DNA of 64,000 nt from Salinicola lusitanus (GTDB lineage Bacteria; Pseudomonadota; Gammaproteobacteria; Pseudomonadales; Halomonadaceae), in NCBI RefSeq assembly GCF_003206045.1, contig NZ_PZJM01000004.1, positions 257,424 through 321,423 on the forward strand, in the 5' to 3' direction. The position numbers and the translations under genes are program-made. The first letter of the stretch is position 1. Every line of letters starts with the position of its first letter. This document shows positions 18,116 through 27,403 of the stretch, piece after piece. A model generated the notes under the pieces. It made no database searches, had not been told where the DNA came from, and saw only the letters and a list, made by a program, of their open reading frames with translations.

Positions 18116-19333
18116 ATGGCGGCCAGCGACGACGCGCAGGCGCTAGCGGGACTCAAGGTGGTGGAGCTGGGTCAACTGATCGCGGGGCCCTTCGCCAGCA
18201 AGCTGCTCGGCGAATTCGGCGCGGACGTGATCAAGATCGAACCGCCGGGCACGGGTGATCCGTTGCGCAAGTGGCGCGTGCTGAAGGACGACACCTCGCT
18301 GTGGTGGCACGTGCAGACCCGCAACAAGCGATCGCTGGCGCTGGATCTGCGCTCGGCAGAGGGGCAGGAGATCGTGCGTCGGCTGGTCGACGAGGCGGAC
18401 ATCGTGATCGAGAACTTTCGCCCCGGCACGCTGGAGAAGTGGGGGCTGGGCTGGGAAACGCTGAGCGAACGCAACCCCGGCCTGATCATGGTGCGTATCT
18501 CCGGCTATGGGCAGACCGGCCCCTATCGCGATCGTCCAGGGTTCGGCGTCATCGGCGAGGCGATGGGCGGGCTGCGCTATCTCTCGGGGCATCCCGACCA
18601 GCCCTCGGTGCGGGTCGGCATCAGCATCGGCGATTCGCTGTCGGCGCTCTACGGCATCATCGGTGCCCTGCTGGCCTTGCAGGAGCGCCATCGCAGTGGC
18701 CGGGGGCAGTACATCGATGTGGCGCTCTACGAGTCGGTCTTCGCGATGATGGAGAGCCTGATTCCCGAGTACGACGGTGCCGAGGTGATCCGCGAACCCA
18801 GCGGCAGCGCCCTGCCGGGGATCACGCCCTCCAATGCCTACCCCTGCGCGTCGGGCGATGGCGATAGCGACGAGTACGTGCTGATCGCCGGTAACGGCGA
18901 CAGCATCTTCAAGCGCCTAATGACGGCGATCGGTCGCCAGGACCTTGCCGATGACCCGCGCTTCGCCCACAACGATGGCCGCAGTCGACACGCCGAGCTG
19001 ATCGATGGGGCCATCGCCGACTGGACCCGACGCCACCGTCGCGACTACGTGCTCGACGTGCTGGAGAGCGCTCACGTACCGGTGGGTTATCCGTACACCG
19101 CCAGGGATATCGTCAGCGATCCGCACTATCTGGCCCGGGAGATGATCGAGACCATTCGGCTGGGCGATGGCGAGTCGCTCAAGGTACCTGGCGTGTTACC
19201 CAAGCTGAGCCGGACGCCTGGCCGTATCCAGGGCGGCGGCCCGGCACTTGGCCAGCACACTCGGGACGTGCTCGACGAGCTCGGCATCGACCGCGAGACC
19301 CAGGCGAAGATGCGCGAACGAGGAGTGATCTGA
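18116..19333 (+). CDS. CaiB/BaiF family (class III) CoA-transferase
   Basis: A 405-residue class III CoA-transferase that moves CoA between carboxylic acids. Family features are LKVVELGQLIAGPFASKLLGE at the N-terminus, DVIKIEPPGTGDPLR, NKRSLALDLRS, and ISIGDSLSALYGIIGALLAL, which contains the expected catalytic aspartate (GDS). The C-terminal half has the VPVGYPYTARDIVSDPHYLARE segment. The ATG at 18116 has GGAGGAGA just upstream; in-frame codons from 18011 lack one. It is coupled to the following HMG-CoA-lyase-like gene by a stop/start overlap (TGATG), so the pair probably activates an acid to its CoA ester and then cleaves it. Confidence 0.93.
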   Translation: MAASDDAQALAGLKVVELGQLIAGPFASKLLGEFGADVIKIEPPGTGDPLRKWRVLKDDTSLWWHVQTRNKRSLALDLRSAEGQEIVRRLVDEADIVIENFRPGTLEKWGLGWETLSERNPGLIMVRISGYGQTGPYRDRPGFGVIGEAMGGLRYLSGHPDQPSVRVGISIGDSLSALYGIIGALLALQERHRSGRGQYIDVALYESVFAMMESLIPEYDGAEVIREPSGSALPGITPSNAYPCASGDGDSDEYVLIAGNGDSIFKRLMTAIGRQDLADDPRFAHNDGRSRHAELIDGAIADWTRRHRRDYVLDVLESAHVPVGYPYTARDIVSDPHYLAREMIETIRLGDGESLKVPGVLPKLSRTPGRIQGGGPALGQHTRDVLDELGIDRETQAKMRERGVI

Positions 19334-20268
19334 TGACGACGCCTACACAGTCCATCACCGTCAACGACGTGGCACCGCGTGACGGTCTCCAGATCGAATC
19401 GCGGTTCGTCCCCACGGAGGAGAAGATTCGGTTGATCGACGCGCTCTCCCGTACCGGGCTGGCGAAGATCGAGGCGACCTCGTTCACCTCGCCCAAGGCG
19501 ATTCCCAATCTGCGCGATGCCGAGGAGGTGATGCGCGGTATCGAGCGGGTGCCGGGGGTCGACTACGTGGTCCTGGTTCCCAACGAGAAGGGGGCCGAGC
19601 GCGCGCTCGCCTGCGGGGTCGACGAAATCAATCTGGTGCTGTCCGCCAGCGACAGCCACGGCCGAGCCAACCTTCGCATGACCGCGGAACAGTCGCTGGA
19701 GCGCTTTGCCAAGATTCTGGAGATCACCAAGGGAAGCGACGTCTTCGTCAACGCCTCGATCTCGACGGCATTCGGCTGCCCGTTCGAGGGCGAGGTGCCG
19801 TTCAAGCGGGTGCTGTCGATCACCGAGAAGCTGCTGGCGCTGGGCGTCCAGGGGATCACCCTCTGCGACACCACCGGGATGGCCAATCCGCGCCAGGTCG
19901 CCGATCTGAGCCGCGAGACGTTGAGCCGTTGGCCGTGGCTGCCGGTGACGCTCCACGTCCACAACACCCGCGGGATGGGGCTGGCCAACGCCCTGGTCGC
20001 TTGGCAGAGCGGGATCACGCGCTTCGATGCCGCGCTGGGCGGCCTGGGCGGCTGTCCCTACGCGCCGGGGGCCACCGGCAATGTCTGCACCGAGGACCTG
20101 GTCCACATGTTCGAGCAGATGGGCGTGGAGACCGGCGTCGACCTCGACCGCCTGATCGCCGCCGCCGAATTGCTGCCGGCGATGATCGGCCACGACGTGC
20201 CGGGTCAGGTGGTCAAGGCCGGCACCTCGGATCGCCGCTACCCGCTGCCGGAGACGGCCAACGGCTGA
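19333..20268 (+). CDS. Hydroxymethylglutaryl-CoA lyase family enzyme
   Basis: A 311-residue TIM-barrel lyase of the HMGL/DRE family. Catalytic features are NDVAPRDGLQ (DRDG-like with the metal-binding Asp), the TLHVHNTRGMGLAN histidine pair, and the glycine-rich loop GGLGGCPYAPGATGNVCTEDL with the active-site cysteine. HMG-CoA lyase splits HMG-CoA into acetoacetate and acetyl-CoA; bacterial members next to CaiB-type genes may instead cleave related branched hydroxyacyl-CoAs. Its start overlaps the CoA-transferase stop. It ends 6 bp from the convergent guaD stop. Confidence 0.92.
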   Translation: MTTPTQSITVNDVAPRDGLQIESRFVPTEEKIRLIDALSRTGLAKIEATSFTSPKAIPNLRDAEEVMRGIERVPGVDYVVLVPNEKGAERALACGVDEINLVLSASDSHGRANLRMTAEQSLERFAKILEITKGSDVFVNASISTAFGCPFEGEVPFKRVLSITEKLLALGVQGITLCDTTGMANPRQVADLSRETLSRWPWLPVTLHVHNTRGMGLANALVAWQSGITRFDAALGGLGGCPYAPGATGNVCTEDLVHMFEQMGVETGVDLDRLIAAAELLPAMIGHDVPGQVVKAGTSDRRYPLPETANG

Positions 20269-20274
20269 GCGTCG

Positions 20275-21606
20275 TCAGGCCGCTGCCGCGTCGCGCTGGT
20301 GGGCCAGGCGGCCATTGGCCCAGGTCGCCGCTACCGTGCGGTCGTCGCCCAGCATCATCAGTGCGAACAGGCGTTCGGACAGGGTCGTGGTCTGGGATAG
20401 CCGGCGCGCCATCAGCGGGGTGGACTCGGGGTCGAGAACGGCGATATCCGCCTCGAACCCCGGCTGCAGGCTGCCGATCTTGTCATCGAGGTGCAGCGCC
20501 CGGGCGTTGCCCAGCGTGAGCCGGTAGAACCCCTGCCAACCGGTCAGCGGCTGGCCCAGCAGCGCCCCTACCTGATACGCCCCCTGCAGCGTGCCGAGGC
20601 CGGACAGCGAGGTGCCGCCGCCGACATCGCTGGCCAGCGAGGTAGCCAGCCCGGCGTCGCGGCAGGCCAGGCGGTCCATCAGCCCACTGCCGAGGAACAG
20701 GTTCGAGGTCGGGCAGAAGGCGATGTTGGCGCCACCCTGCGCCAGCCGTCGGCGCTGCTCCGCGTCGAGATGAATGCCATGGGCGAAGGTGCTGCGCGGG
20801 CCGACGAGTCCATGACGCTCGTAGACATCGAGATAGTCACGACTTTCCGGGAACAGCTCGGCGACCCAGGCGATCTCGCCGCGATTCTCCGACAGGTGGG
20901 TCTGCAGGTAGAGATCGGGGGCATTGCGCAGCACGCCACCCACGGCGTCGAGCTGCTCGCGGGTCGAGGTCGGGGCGAAGCGTGGGGTCAGGGTGTAGTC
21001 GAGACGGTCGCGCCCATGCCAGTCGGCGATCAGCCGCTCGCTGTCGCGAACGCCGCCGAGGGTGTCGTCGGTCAAGGCGTCCGGCGCATGGCGATCCATC
21101 AGCACCTTGCCGGCGATCATGCGCAGCTGGCGACGCTGGGCCGCCGCGAAGAAGCTGTCCACCGAGACCGGATGGGAGGAGCAGAACACCTGCGCGGTGG
21201 TGGTGCCGACCCGCAGCATCTCGTCGAGGAACCGTTCGGCCCCCGCCTGGGCGTGCCCGGCGTCGGCGAACCGGCATTCGGCGGGAAAGGTGTAGTCGTT
21301 GAGCCAATCGAGCAGCTCGCGGCCATAGGACGCCATGATGTCGAGCTGAACGTAGTGAACGTGGCTGTCGATGAAGCCGGGCATCATCAGCTTGTCGCGG
21401 TAGTCGACGATCTCGATCCCGGCCGGTAGCCGATCGGCGAGACCCTCGAAAGGTTCGACGGCGTGAATGTGGCCGTCGACGATCCAGATCGCGCCGTCCT
21501 CGAGATAGCGGGTGGTGCCGGTCAAGGGCACGGCATCCTCGCCGGGATCGTCGAGGCAGGTGAACAGCGGGCCGCGAAGCAGACGTTGATGATTTGTCAT
21601 GGTCAT
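20275..21606 (-). CDS. guaD: Guanine deaminase
   Basis: A 443-residue amidohydrolase converting guanine to xanthine, the substrate of the xanthine dehydrogenase encoded just upstream. The metal-binding motif is PGFIDSHVHYVQ near residue 75; later conserved segments are LQTHLSENRGEI, TFAHGIHL, FCPTSNLFLGSG and SLASDVGGG. The length matches bacterial GuaD. Its ATG overlaps the xdhC stop (ATGA), making it the last gene of the xdhABC-guaD operon. The stop lies 6 bp from the convergent HMG-CoA-lyase-like gene. Confidence 0.94.
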   Translation of the reverse strand: MTMTNHQRLLRGPLFTCLDDPGEDAVPLTGTTRYLEDGAIWIVDGHIHAVEPFEGLADRLPAGIEIVDYRDKLMMPGFIDSHVHYVQLDIMASYGRELLDWLNDYTFPAECRFADAGHAQAGAERFLDEMLRVGTTTAQVFCSSHPVSVDSFFAAAQRRQLRMIAGKVLMDRHAPDALTDDTLGGVRDSERLIADWHGRDRLDYTLTPRFAPTSTREQLDAVGGVLRNAPDLYLQTHLSENRGEIAWVAELFPESRDYLDVYERHGLVGPRSTFAHGIHLDAEQRRRLAQGGANIAFCPTSNLFLGSGLMDRLACRDAGLATSLASDVGGGTSLSGLGTLQGAYQVGALLGQPLTGWQGFYRLTLGNARALHLDDKIGSLQPGFEADIAVLDPESTPLMARRLSQTTTLSERLFALMMLGDDRTVAATWANGRLAHQRDAAAA

Positions 21607-22559
21607 TCTCTGGCGGAATCTCTTGAATGGGCGGTGTCGATCGGCTCGGCGCCTGCAAAGGCGGAACGAAGTCGCTCCGGCGCCGCGCCTCGTTGTGCCG
21701 GTGCGCCTTCCGGCGGGCGTTGGCCGGCCAGCAGTTCGGCGGCAACGCTGATCGCGATCTCGCGAGGGCGCTTACTGGCGGTGGAGACCAGGCCGATGGG
21801 ACAGCGAATCCGCGCCAGGGTGGCGTCATCGAATCCGGCGGCGGCCAGGCGCGAGCGGAAGCTGGCCCACTTGCTGTTCGAGCCGATCATGCCGATGGAG
21901 CGCAACGCCCCATCGCCCGAGTTCGTTCGGGATAACAGGGCGGCGACAAGATCCCGGTCCTGGGCGTGGTCGTGGGTCATCACCAGCACGTGAGCATTCG
22001 GGGGGATGGCCGCCACGGCCCGTGCCACGCCTTCGGCATCCGCCGCCAGCGTCAGGGGCCGGATTCGGTCGGGGTAGCGGTCGTGAGAGGGCCGGGGCGG
22101 GAACGCCCCCGCGCGGCTGTCGTACCAGTCGATGCGCCAGGGCAGTGGCGCGAGCAGTTCGACCAGGGCCTGGCCGACGTGACCGGCGCCGAACAGCGTC
22201 AGGTGGCTTTCGGCGCCGGCGAAGACCTCGATCAGGACGTGCACGAACCCGCCACAGCACTGCCCGGAGCGGCCGCCCAGCGCAAACGCCTCGAGATGGG
22301 TGCCCGCCGCCACGGGGGTTGCCGCCAGATGCCGCCGGGCGGTCTCGATCACCTGCTGCTCGAAGTGGCCGCCACCCAGCGTATCGATGACCGCCGTCGA
22401 GGTGACCACCAGCTTGGCGCCGGGCTCCCGAGGGGTCGAGCCGGCAGCACCGACGACGCTGGCGAGCACGTGAGGGACGCCGCGCTCCTGCAGGCGATGC
22501 AGCGCGGCGTGCCAGCTTTCGTGGTGGTCCCCAGCTTCGCGAGCCTCGTCGTCGCTCAT
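21603..22559 (-). CDS. xdhC: Xanthine dehydrogenase accessory protein XdhC
   Basis: A 318-residue protein that binds molybdenum cofactor, protects it and inserts the sulfurated form into xanthine dehydrogenase. The N-terminal XdhC/CoxI domain has ASVVGAAGSTPREPGAKLVV and the GQCCGGFV cysteine pair. The C-terminal Rossmann domain has LTLFGAGHVGQALVELLAPL, then VMTHDHAQD and SIGMIGSNSKWASF. The ATG at 22559 overlaps the xdhB stop (ATGA), and the stop overlaps the guaD start, so all four genes are translationally coupled. Confidence 0.95.
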   Translation of the reverse strand: MSDDEAREAGDHHESWHAALHRLQERGVPHVLASVVGAAGSTPREPGAKLVVTSTAVIDTLGGGHFEQQVIETARRHLAATPVAAGTHLEAFALGGRSGQCCGGFVHVLIEVFAGAESHLTLFGAGHVGQALVELLAPLPWRIDWYDSRAGAFPPRPSHDRYPDRIRPLTLAADAEGVARAVAAIPPNAHVLVMTHDHAQDRDLVAALLSRTNSGDGALRSIGMIGSNSKWASFRSRLAAAGFDDATLARIRCPIGLVSTASKRPREIAISVAAELLAGQRPPEGAPAQRGAAPERLRSAFAGAEPIDTAHSRDSARE

Positions 22560-25039
22560 CGTGGGTCCCCGGCGTTCGCCTGCGCGGCGCGTAGCGCCTC
22601 GGCCGCCATCAGTACCCGCTCCGGCGTGGCAGGGGTATCCAGCGACGGACTGGCGCGGTAGCCGGTCAGGCTCGAGAGTGCATCGCGCAGCGCCGACCAG
22701 ACCGAGATGCCGAGCATGAATGGCGGTTCGCCCACGGCCTTGGAGCGATAGATGCTGGCCTGGGAGTTGGGATGGCCCTCGAGCAGTTCGACATTGAAGA
22801 TGGGTGGCAGGTCGCCGAAGGTCGGGATCTTGTAGGTGGCGGGGCCGTCGGTCAGCAGCCGGCCGTCGTCGTTCCACTTCAGCTCCTCGCTGGTCAGCCA
22901 GCCCATGCCCTGAATGAAACCGCCCTCGACCTGACCCAGATCGATGGCCGGATTGAGCGAGTCGCCGACATCGTGGAGGATATCGACGCGCTCGACCCGA
23001 TACTCCCCGCTCAGGGTGTCGATGCGGACCTCGCTGACCGCGGCGCCGTAGGCGAAGTAGTAGAACGGTCGGCCCTGGCCGGTGTCGCGATCGTAGTGGA
23101 TCAGGGGCGTGGCGTAGAACCCGGTCGCCGATAGCGAGATGCGACCGAGATAGGCCGCCTGGACCAGGTCCCCCCACGCCACCCGCTGATGCACGTCGCC
23201 GACGCCGGAGACCAGTTCGCCGTCGACGAGACGCAGCCCCTCGCGGTCCAGGCGATAGTGCTCGGCGGCGAAGTCGAGCAGACGCTGGCGGATCTGTGCG
23301 GCGGCGTCACGGGCGGCCATGCCGTTGAGATCGGCACCGCTGGAGGCTGCGGTGGGCGACGTGTTGGGGACCTTGTCGGTGCGGGTGGCGCTGATGCGTA
23401 CCGAGTCGAAATCGAGCCCCAGTTCGCGGGCGACCACCTGGCAGATCTTGGTGTGCAGACCCTGGCCCATCTCGGTGCCGCCATGATTGATCATCACGCT
23501 GCCGTCGGTGTAGACGTGGAGCAGGGCGCCCGCCTGGTTGAGGTGCTTGGCGGTGAAGGAGATGCCGAACTTGACCGGTGTCAGCGCCATGCCGCGCTTG
23601 ATCACGGCACTTTCGCGGTTGAACGCGGTGATCTCGTCGCGGCGCTGCCAGTAGTCGCTGCTGCGTTCCAGCCGCTCGATGATCTCCACCATCAGCGGAT
23701 GCTGGTCGACCTGCTGGCCGTAGTGGGTGGTGTCGCGACCGCTGCGATAGAGATTGCGCTTGCGCACGGTCAACGGGTCCTGGCCGACATGGCGGGCGAT
23801 GTCGTCCATCGCCAGTTCGGCGATCATCATTCCCTGGGGGCCACCGAAACCGCGAAACGCCGTGTTCGAGGCGGTATGAGTACGCGCCCGATGGCCGGTC
23901 ACGCGCGCGGCCCCCAGCGAGTAAGCGTTATCGGCGTGGAACATGGCGCGGTCGACCACCGCTTCGGAGAGATCCGGCGAGTGACCACAGTCGCCGATCA
24001 GGGTGATGTCGCCGCCGAGGATGACGCCGTCATCGTCGAAACCCAGCCGGTAGCGATTGTGGAACGGATGGCGCTTGCCGGTAGCGCGGGTATCGTCGCC
24101 ACGGGGCAGGCGCAGGCGAACGGCGCGGCCGGTTCGCCTCGCCAGCAATGCTGCGACGCATGCCCAGGGCGCGGCCTGGGTCTCCTTGCCGCCGAAACCG
24201 CCACCCATGCGGCGATTCTCCACCGTCACCGCATGGAACGGGATATCCAGCACCTCGGCGACCAGCTTCTGGGTCTCGCTGGGGTGCTGGTTGGAGGTAT
24301 GGACGATGACGCCCTCATCCTCGCTGGGTACGACCAGGCAGGCCTGACCCTCGAGGTAGAAGTGTTCCTGGCCGCCGACGAACTGCGCGGCCTCGAGCAC
24401 GTGGGGGGCGTGCTCGAGCGCCTGCTCCCAATCCCCGCTGACCTGCCGGTGGGTGGGGCGTACGAATTCGCCGGCCTCGGCGGCGGCGACCGGGTCGAAG
24501 CGGGGCGGCAGCGGCTCGATCTCCACTACTGCTGCCTTTACCGCGCGGCGCGCCTCGAGATAGCTGGTGGCGGCCACGGCGAACAGCGGCTGGCCGACAT
24601 AGCTGACTTCCTCGTCGGCAAACATGGGGTCGCCCGGGAACACCGGCCCGATATCGCGATGCCCGGGAATGTGCTGCGTCGTGATCACGTCGACCACGCC
24701 GGGCATCGCCCGCACCGCATCGAGGTCGAGGCGGACCACCCGGCCATGGGCCACCTCGCTCAATCCCACCATGGCGTGCAGCGTATCGCCGGGTGCCGGC
24801 AGGTCGTCGATATAGCGGGCGCGTCCGGTGACATGCTTGATGGCGCTCTCGTGAGCCTGGGCGTGACGGGCAGTGTCCCGGGTCGGCCGTGGGCTGACGG
24901 TGTCGCGGGCAACCGGCTCGTCGCCTTCGAGCCGGCCGATCTCGGCGCCTTTCCCCCGGTCGGCCTCGGCCAGGGCTTCCGGCACGGCTTCGGAAGCGAC
25001 GCGCGCCGATCGGTATCGTTTTTCAGTCAGCGTACGCAT
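22556..25039 (-). CDS. xdhB: Xanthine dehydrogenase, molybdopterin-binding subunit
   Basis: The 827-residue large subunit oxidises hypoxanthine and xanthine to urate at a molybdenum site. Visible active-site features are EHFYLEGQACL (substrate Glu), RRMGGGFGGKE (cofactor loop), AFRGFGGPQG (substrate Arg), and the catalytic glutamate in KAVGEPPFML near residue 765. The first 50-60 residues form a poorly conserved extension before the HESAIKHVTGRARYIDD opening. Its start lies 17 bp inside the end of xdhA. Size and motifs are those of intact enzymes, so it is expected to be active. Confidence 0.96.
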   Translation of the reverse strand: MRTLTEKRYRSARVASEAVPEALAEADRGKGAEIGRLEGDEPVARDTVSPRPTRDTARHAQAHESAIKHVTGRARYIDDLPAPGDTLHAMVGLSEVAHGRVVRLDLDAVRAMPGVVDVITTQHIPGHRDIGPVFPGDPMFADEEVSYVGQPLFAVAATSYLEARRAVKAAVVEIEPLPPRFDPVAAAEAGEFVRPTHRQVSGDWEQALEHAPHVLEAAQFVGGQEHFYLEGQACLVVPSEDEGVIVHTSNQHPSETQKLVAEVLDIPFHAVTVENRRMGGGFGGKETQAAPWACVAALLARRTGRAVRLRLPRGDDTRATGKRHPFHNRYRLGFDDDGVILGGDITLIGDCGHSPDLSEAVVDRAMFHADNAYSLGAARVTGHRARTHTASNTAFRGFGGPQGMMIAELAMDDIARHVGQDPLTVRKRNLYRSGRDTTHYGQQVDQHPLMVEIIERLERSSDYWQRRDEITAFNRESAVIKRGMALTPVKFGISFTAKHLNQAGALLHVYTDGSVMINHGGTEMGQGLHTKICQVVARELGLDFDSVRISATRTDKVPNTSPTAASSGADLNGMAARDAAAQIRQRLLDFAAEHYRLDREGLRLVDGELVSGVGDVHQRVAWGDLVQAAYLGRISLSATGFYATPLIHYDRDTGQGRPFYYFAYGAAVSEVRIDTLSGEYRVERVDILHDVGDSLNPAIDLGQVEGGFIQGMGWLTSEELKWNDDGRLLTDGPATYKIPTFGDLPPIFNVELLEGHPNSQASIYRSKAVGEPPFMLGISVWSALRDALSSLTGYRASPSLDTPATPERVLMAAEALRAAQANAGDPR

Positions 25040-26486
25040 CGAGTGTCACCTCCTGGGTCGGTTCTTCCAGGTCCGCATGGGCGAGTGTCAGTCGCCAGCG
25101 CTCGAGCAGGTTGGCCGCGGCGGTGGCGCGGTAGTCGCGGGAGCCACGGGCGTCGCTCATTGGCGTGAGCGACTGGTGGAGTGCCCGCCTGGCGGCACCG
25201 AAGCTCTCCTCGTCGGGGGCCTTGCCCTCCAGCGCGGCCTCCACGGCGGTGACTCTCAGCGGGATCGCCGCCATCCCACCGTAGGCGACGCGCACGTCCC
25301 GCAGCGTGCCGTCCTGCAGTCGCCAACGGAAAGCGCCCAGCAGCGTCGAGATGTCGTCCTCACGCCGCTTGGAGAGCTTCCAGACGCGCTGTTCGTGGCC
25401 GTCGCCCGGCCTGGGGAGGAAGATGGCGGCGATACACTCGCCGGGAGCGAGAGCGGTCTGCTTGTAGTCGAGGAAGAACGACTCTAGCGGGATCTCCCGA
25501 ATCCCGTGCGGCCCGGCGAGACGCAGGGTCGCGTCCAGCGTCAGCAGCACGGGCGGCGTATCGCCGATGGGGGAAGCGTTGGCGATATTGCCGCCGACGG
25601 TGGCCCGATTGCGGATCTGCTCCGAACCCAGCCGGGTCAGGAGATGCGCGAAAGCGGGGTAATGGGTTTTCAGCAGCGGCTCCCACTCGCGGTAGGTGAC
25701 CGCCGCACCCACCCACCAGCCGTCCGCGACTTCCTCGATCCGGCGGAGCTCCTCGACCTGGCGCAGATCGATCACGGCGTCGAACCGCGCGAGCCGCTGG
25801 GTGATCTCGAGCCAGAGGTCGGTGGCGCCGGCGACCAGCCTGGCCTCGGGATGGCGCTGCATGGTGGCGATGAGCTCGGCGAGCGTGGTCGGCGTGAGAT
25901 AGCCAGTCTGGTCCTCGCCGGCCACGGTCGGGGAGAGATCGCGAACCACCTGCTCGAAGGCGGGGTCCTCCGCCCAGGGGGGGCGAGTGTCGGTGCGTTC
26001 ACCCATGCTACGGGCGGCGTCGCGTATCGGACGGTAGCCCGTGCAGCGGCACAGATTGCCGCCGAGTACCGCTTCCAGGCGGTGGTCGTCCAGTTCTTGC
26101 CGGGGGAGCGCTCGCTGCTGTTCGTGTAGCGCAAACAGCGACATCACGATGCCGGGGGTGCAGAACCCGCATTGACTGCCGTGGCATGCCACCATCGATG
26201 CCTGGGCCGGGTGCAGCGCATCGCCCCGAGCCAGACCCTCGACGGTCACCAGGTGGGCGCCCTGCAACTGATGAGCCGGGGTGATGCAGGCATTCAAGGT
26301 GTGATAGGCCATCGCCCCGTCGTCGTCGGGGCGGGCGATGGCGACAGTGCACGCGCCGCAATCTCCGGAGGCGCAACCCTCCTTGGTGCCGTGCTGCGCG
26401 AGAGGACCCCGCAACAGCTCGAGTATGCTGGTGTCGGGCGCGGCGGCCAGCCGCCGATGCTGGCCGTTGAGGAAGAATTCGATCAT
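25023..26486 (-). CDS. xdhA: Xanthine dehydrogenase, FAD and iron-sulfur subunit
   Basis: The 487-residue small subunit carries two [2Fe-2S] clusters and FAD. The N-terminal ferredoxin-like domain has EGCASGDCGACTVA; the second cluster domain has CHGSQCGFCTPGIVMS and NLCRCTGYRPI. The FAD domain follows from about residue 190 with ATVGGNIANASPIGDTPPVL. The ATG at 26486 opens the ferredoxin domain directly. This is the first gene of the operon, divergent from the RutR-like regulator gene, with a perfect palindrome 62-77 bp upstream of its start. It passes electrons from the XdhB molybdenum site to NAD+. Confidence 0.95.
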   Translation of the reverse strand: MIEFFLNGQHRRLAAAPDTSILELLRGPLAQHGTKEGCASGDCGACTVAIARPDDDGAMAYHTLNACITPAHQLQGAHLVTVEGLARGDALHPAQASMVACHGSQCGFCTPGIVMSLFALHEQQRALPRQELDDHRLEAVLGGNLCRCTGYRPIRDAARSMGERTDTRPPWAEDPAFEQVVRDLSPTVAGEDQTGYLTPTTLAELIATMQRHPEARLVAGATDLWLEITQRLARFDAVIDLRQVEELRRIEEVADGWWVGAAVTYREWEPLLKTHYPAFAHLLTRLGSEQIRNRATVGGNIANASPIGDTPPVLLTLDATLRLAGPHGIREIPLESFFLDYKQTALAPGECIAAIFLPRPGDGHEQRVWKLSKRREDDISTLLGAFRWRLQDGTLRDVRVAYGGMAAIPLRVTAVEAALEGKAPDEESFGAARRALHQSLTPMSDARGSRDYRATAAANLLERWRLTLAHADLEEPTQEVTLDAYAD

Positions 26487-26547
26487 GGGGAGCCTGCCGT
26501 TGTCATTGTGCGGGCTGCCGTCTCCCGGCAACCTTGCAGGATAAATC

Positions 26548-26563
26548 CTGACCGATCGGTCAG
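26548..26563. promoter_or_regulatory. RutR-like operator palindrome CTGACCGATCGGTCAG
   Basis: A perfect 16-bp palindrome in the xdhA/regulator intergenic region. Its TGACC-N4-GGTCA core has the same half-sites and spacing as the E. coli RutR consensus TTGACCANNTGGTCAA, and the divergent gene encodes a RutR-like protein. It lies 62-77 bp upstream of the xdhA start, a reasonable place for repression of a promoter. No second copy was seen nearer the regulator gene. Confidence 0.75.
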
Positions 26564-26758
26564 CTTCGTATAGCCTCTTCGATTCCGGCCGTGATGGCAA
26601 GTGCTCTCTACCGGTGCCGAAACGGGTTCACCGGCAGACAACCCTCATGATTCAGCATAGCATCGGCATCGGAAGCCACTGATAGGCGCGCCAGGGGCGT
26701 GGCAGCCTGGCACCGTAGCGGGCGCTTTCAGTCTGATTGATGGGTAAAAGGAGTTCAG

Positions 26759-27403
26759 GTGGATAATCACGATCTTCCCGAAGCCACGGCCCGGGAACGT
26801 AACGAACAGCGGATTTTCGAGGCGGCGGAGAGCGTCTTCGCCCGACACGGCTATCGGGGCGCCAGCATCCAGGCAATCGCCGCGGCTGCCGGGATCCCCA
26901 AGTCCAACGTCCTCTACTATGTCGGCAGCAAGCGCCGCCTCTATATCACCCTGCTCGAGCGTACGATGTGGCGCTGGAATGCGATGCTGAGCGATATCAG
27001 CGTCGATGACGATCCGGCGGAGGTGCTGGAGGCGTTCATTCGCAGCAAGATGAGGCTGAGCCAGACCCATCCCAGAAGCTCGCGGCTTTTCGCCAACGAG
27101 ATACTGCAGGGGGCACCATTTCTGAAGGAGTCGCTGTTCGGTGAGATGCGAAAGTGGGTGGAAGTCCGCGCCGAGGTCTTCCGCCACTGGGCGGAGCGCG
27201 GATTGATGGACCCGGTGGATCCCGTCTGGCTGATCTTTCTGATCTGGTCGGCGACCCAGCACTACGCCGACTTCGAGACCCAGATCGTGGGGATCACACA
27301 TCGTGAAGCGCTCGACGAACGAGACTTTCAGTCGGCCGGCGATTTCCTCTGCCAGGTGATCATCAAGGGGTGTGGTGTCCGAAGGCGTGATGACGCGATT
27401 TAG
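26759..27403 (+). CDS. RutR-like TetR-family regulator
   Basis: A 214-residue repressor. The N-terminal TetR helix-turn-helix (residues about 15-60: IFEAAESVFARHGYRGASIQ, then IPKSNVLYYVGSK) is followed by a ligand domain very like E. coli RutR: SRLFANEILQGAPFL matches SRLFCMEMLAGAPLL, and DPVWLIFLIWSATQHYADF matches DPQHLIFMIWASTQHYADF. RutR senses uracil and thymine and controls pyrimidine and purine genes. Here the divergent xdhABC-guaD operon is the evident target. The start is GTG at 26759, with AAAGGAG at 26747-26752. The effector in this organism could be a purine or a pyrimidine. Confidence 0.9.
   Translation: MDNHDLPEATARERNEQRIFEAAESVFARHGYRGASIQAIAAAAGIPKSNVLYYVGSKRRLYITLLERTMWRWNAMLSDISVDDDPAEVLEAFIRSKMRLSQTHPRSSRLFANEILQGAPFLKESLFGEMRKWVEVRAEVFRHWAERGLMDPVDPVWLIFLIWSATQHYADFETQIVGITHREALDERDFQSAGDFLCQVIIKGCGVRRRDDAI

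Noticed and set aside
23189-25168. 659-codon plus-strand frame opposite xdhB
   Set aside because: It mirrors the coding strand of the xanthine dehydrogenase large subunit; high G+C leaves opposite frames open.
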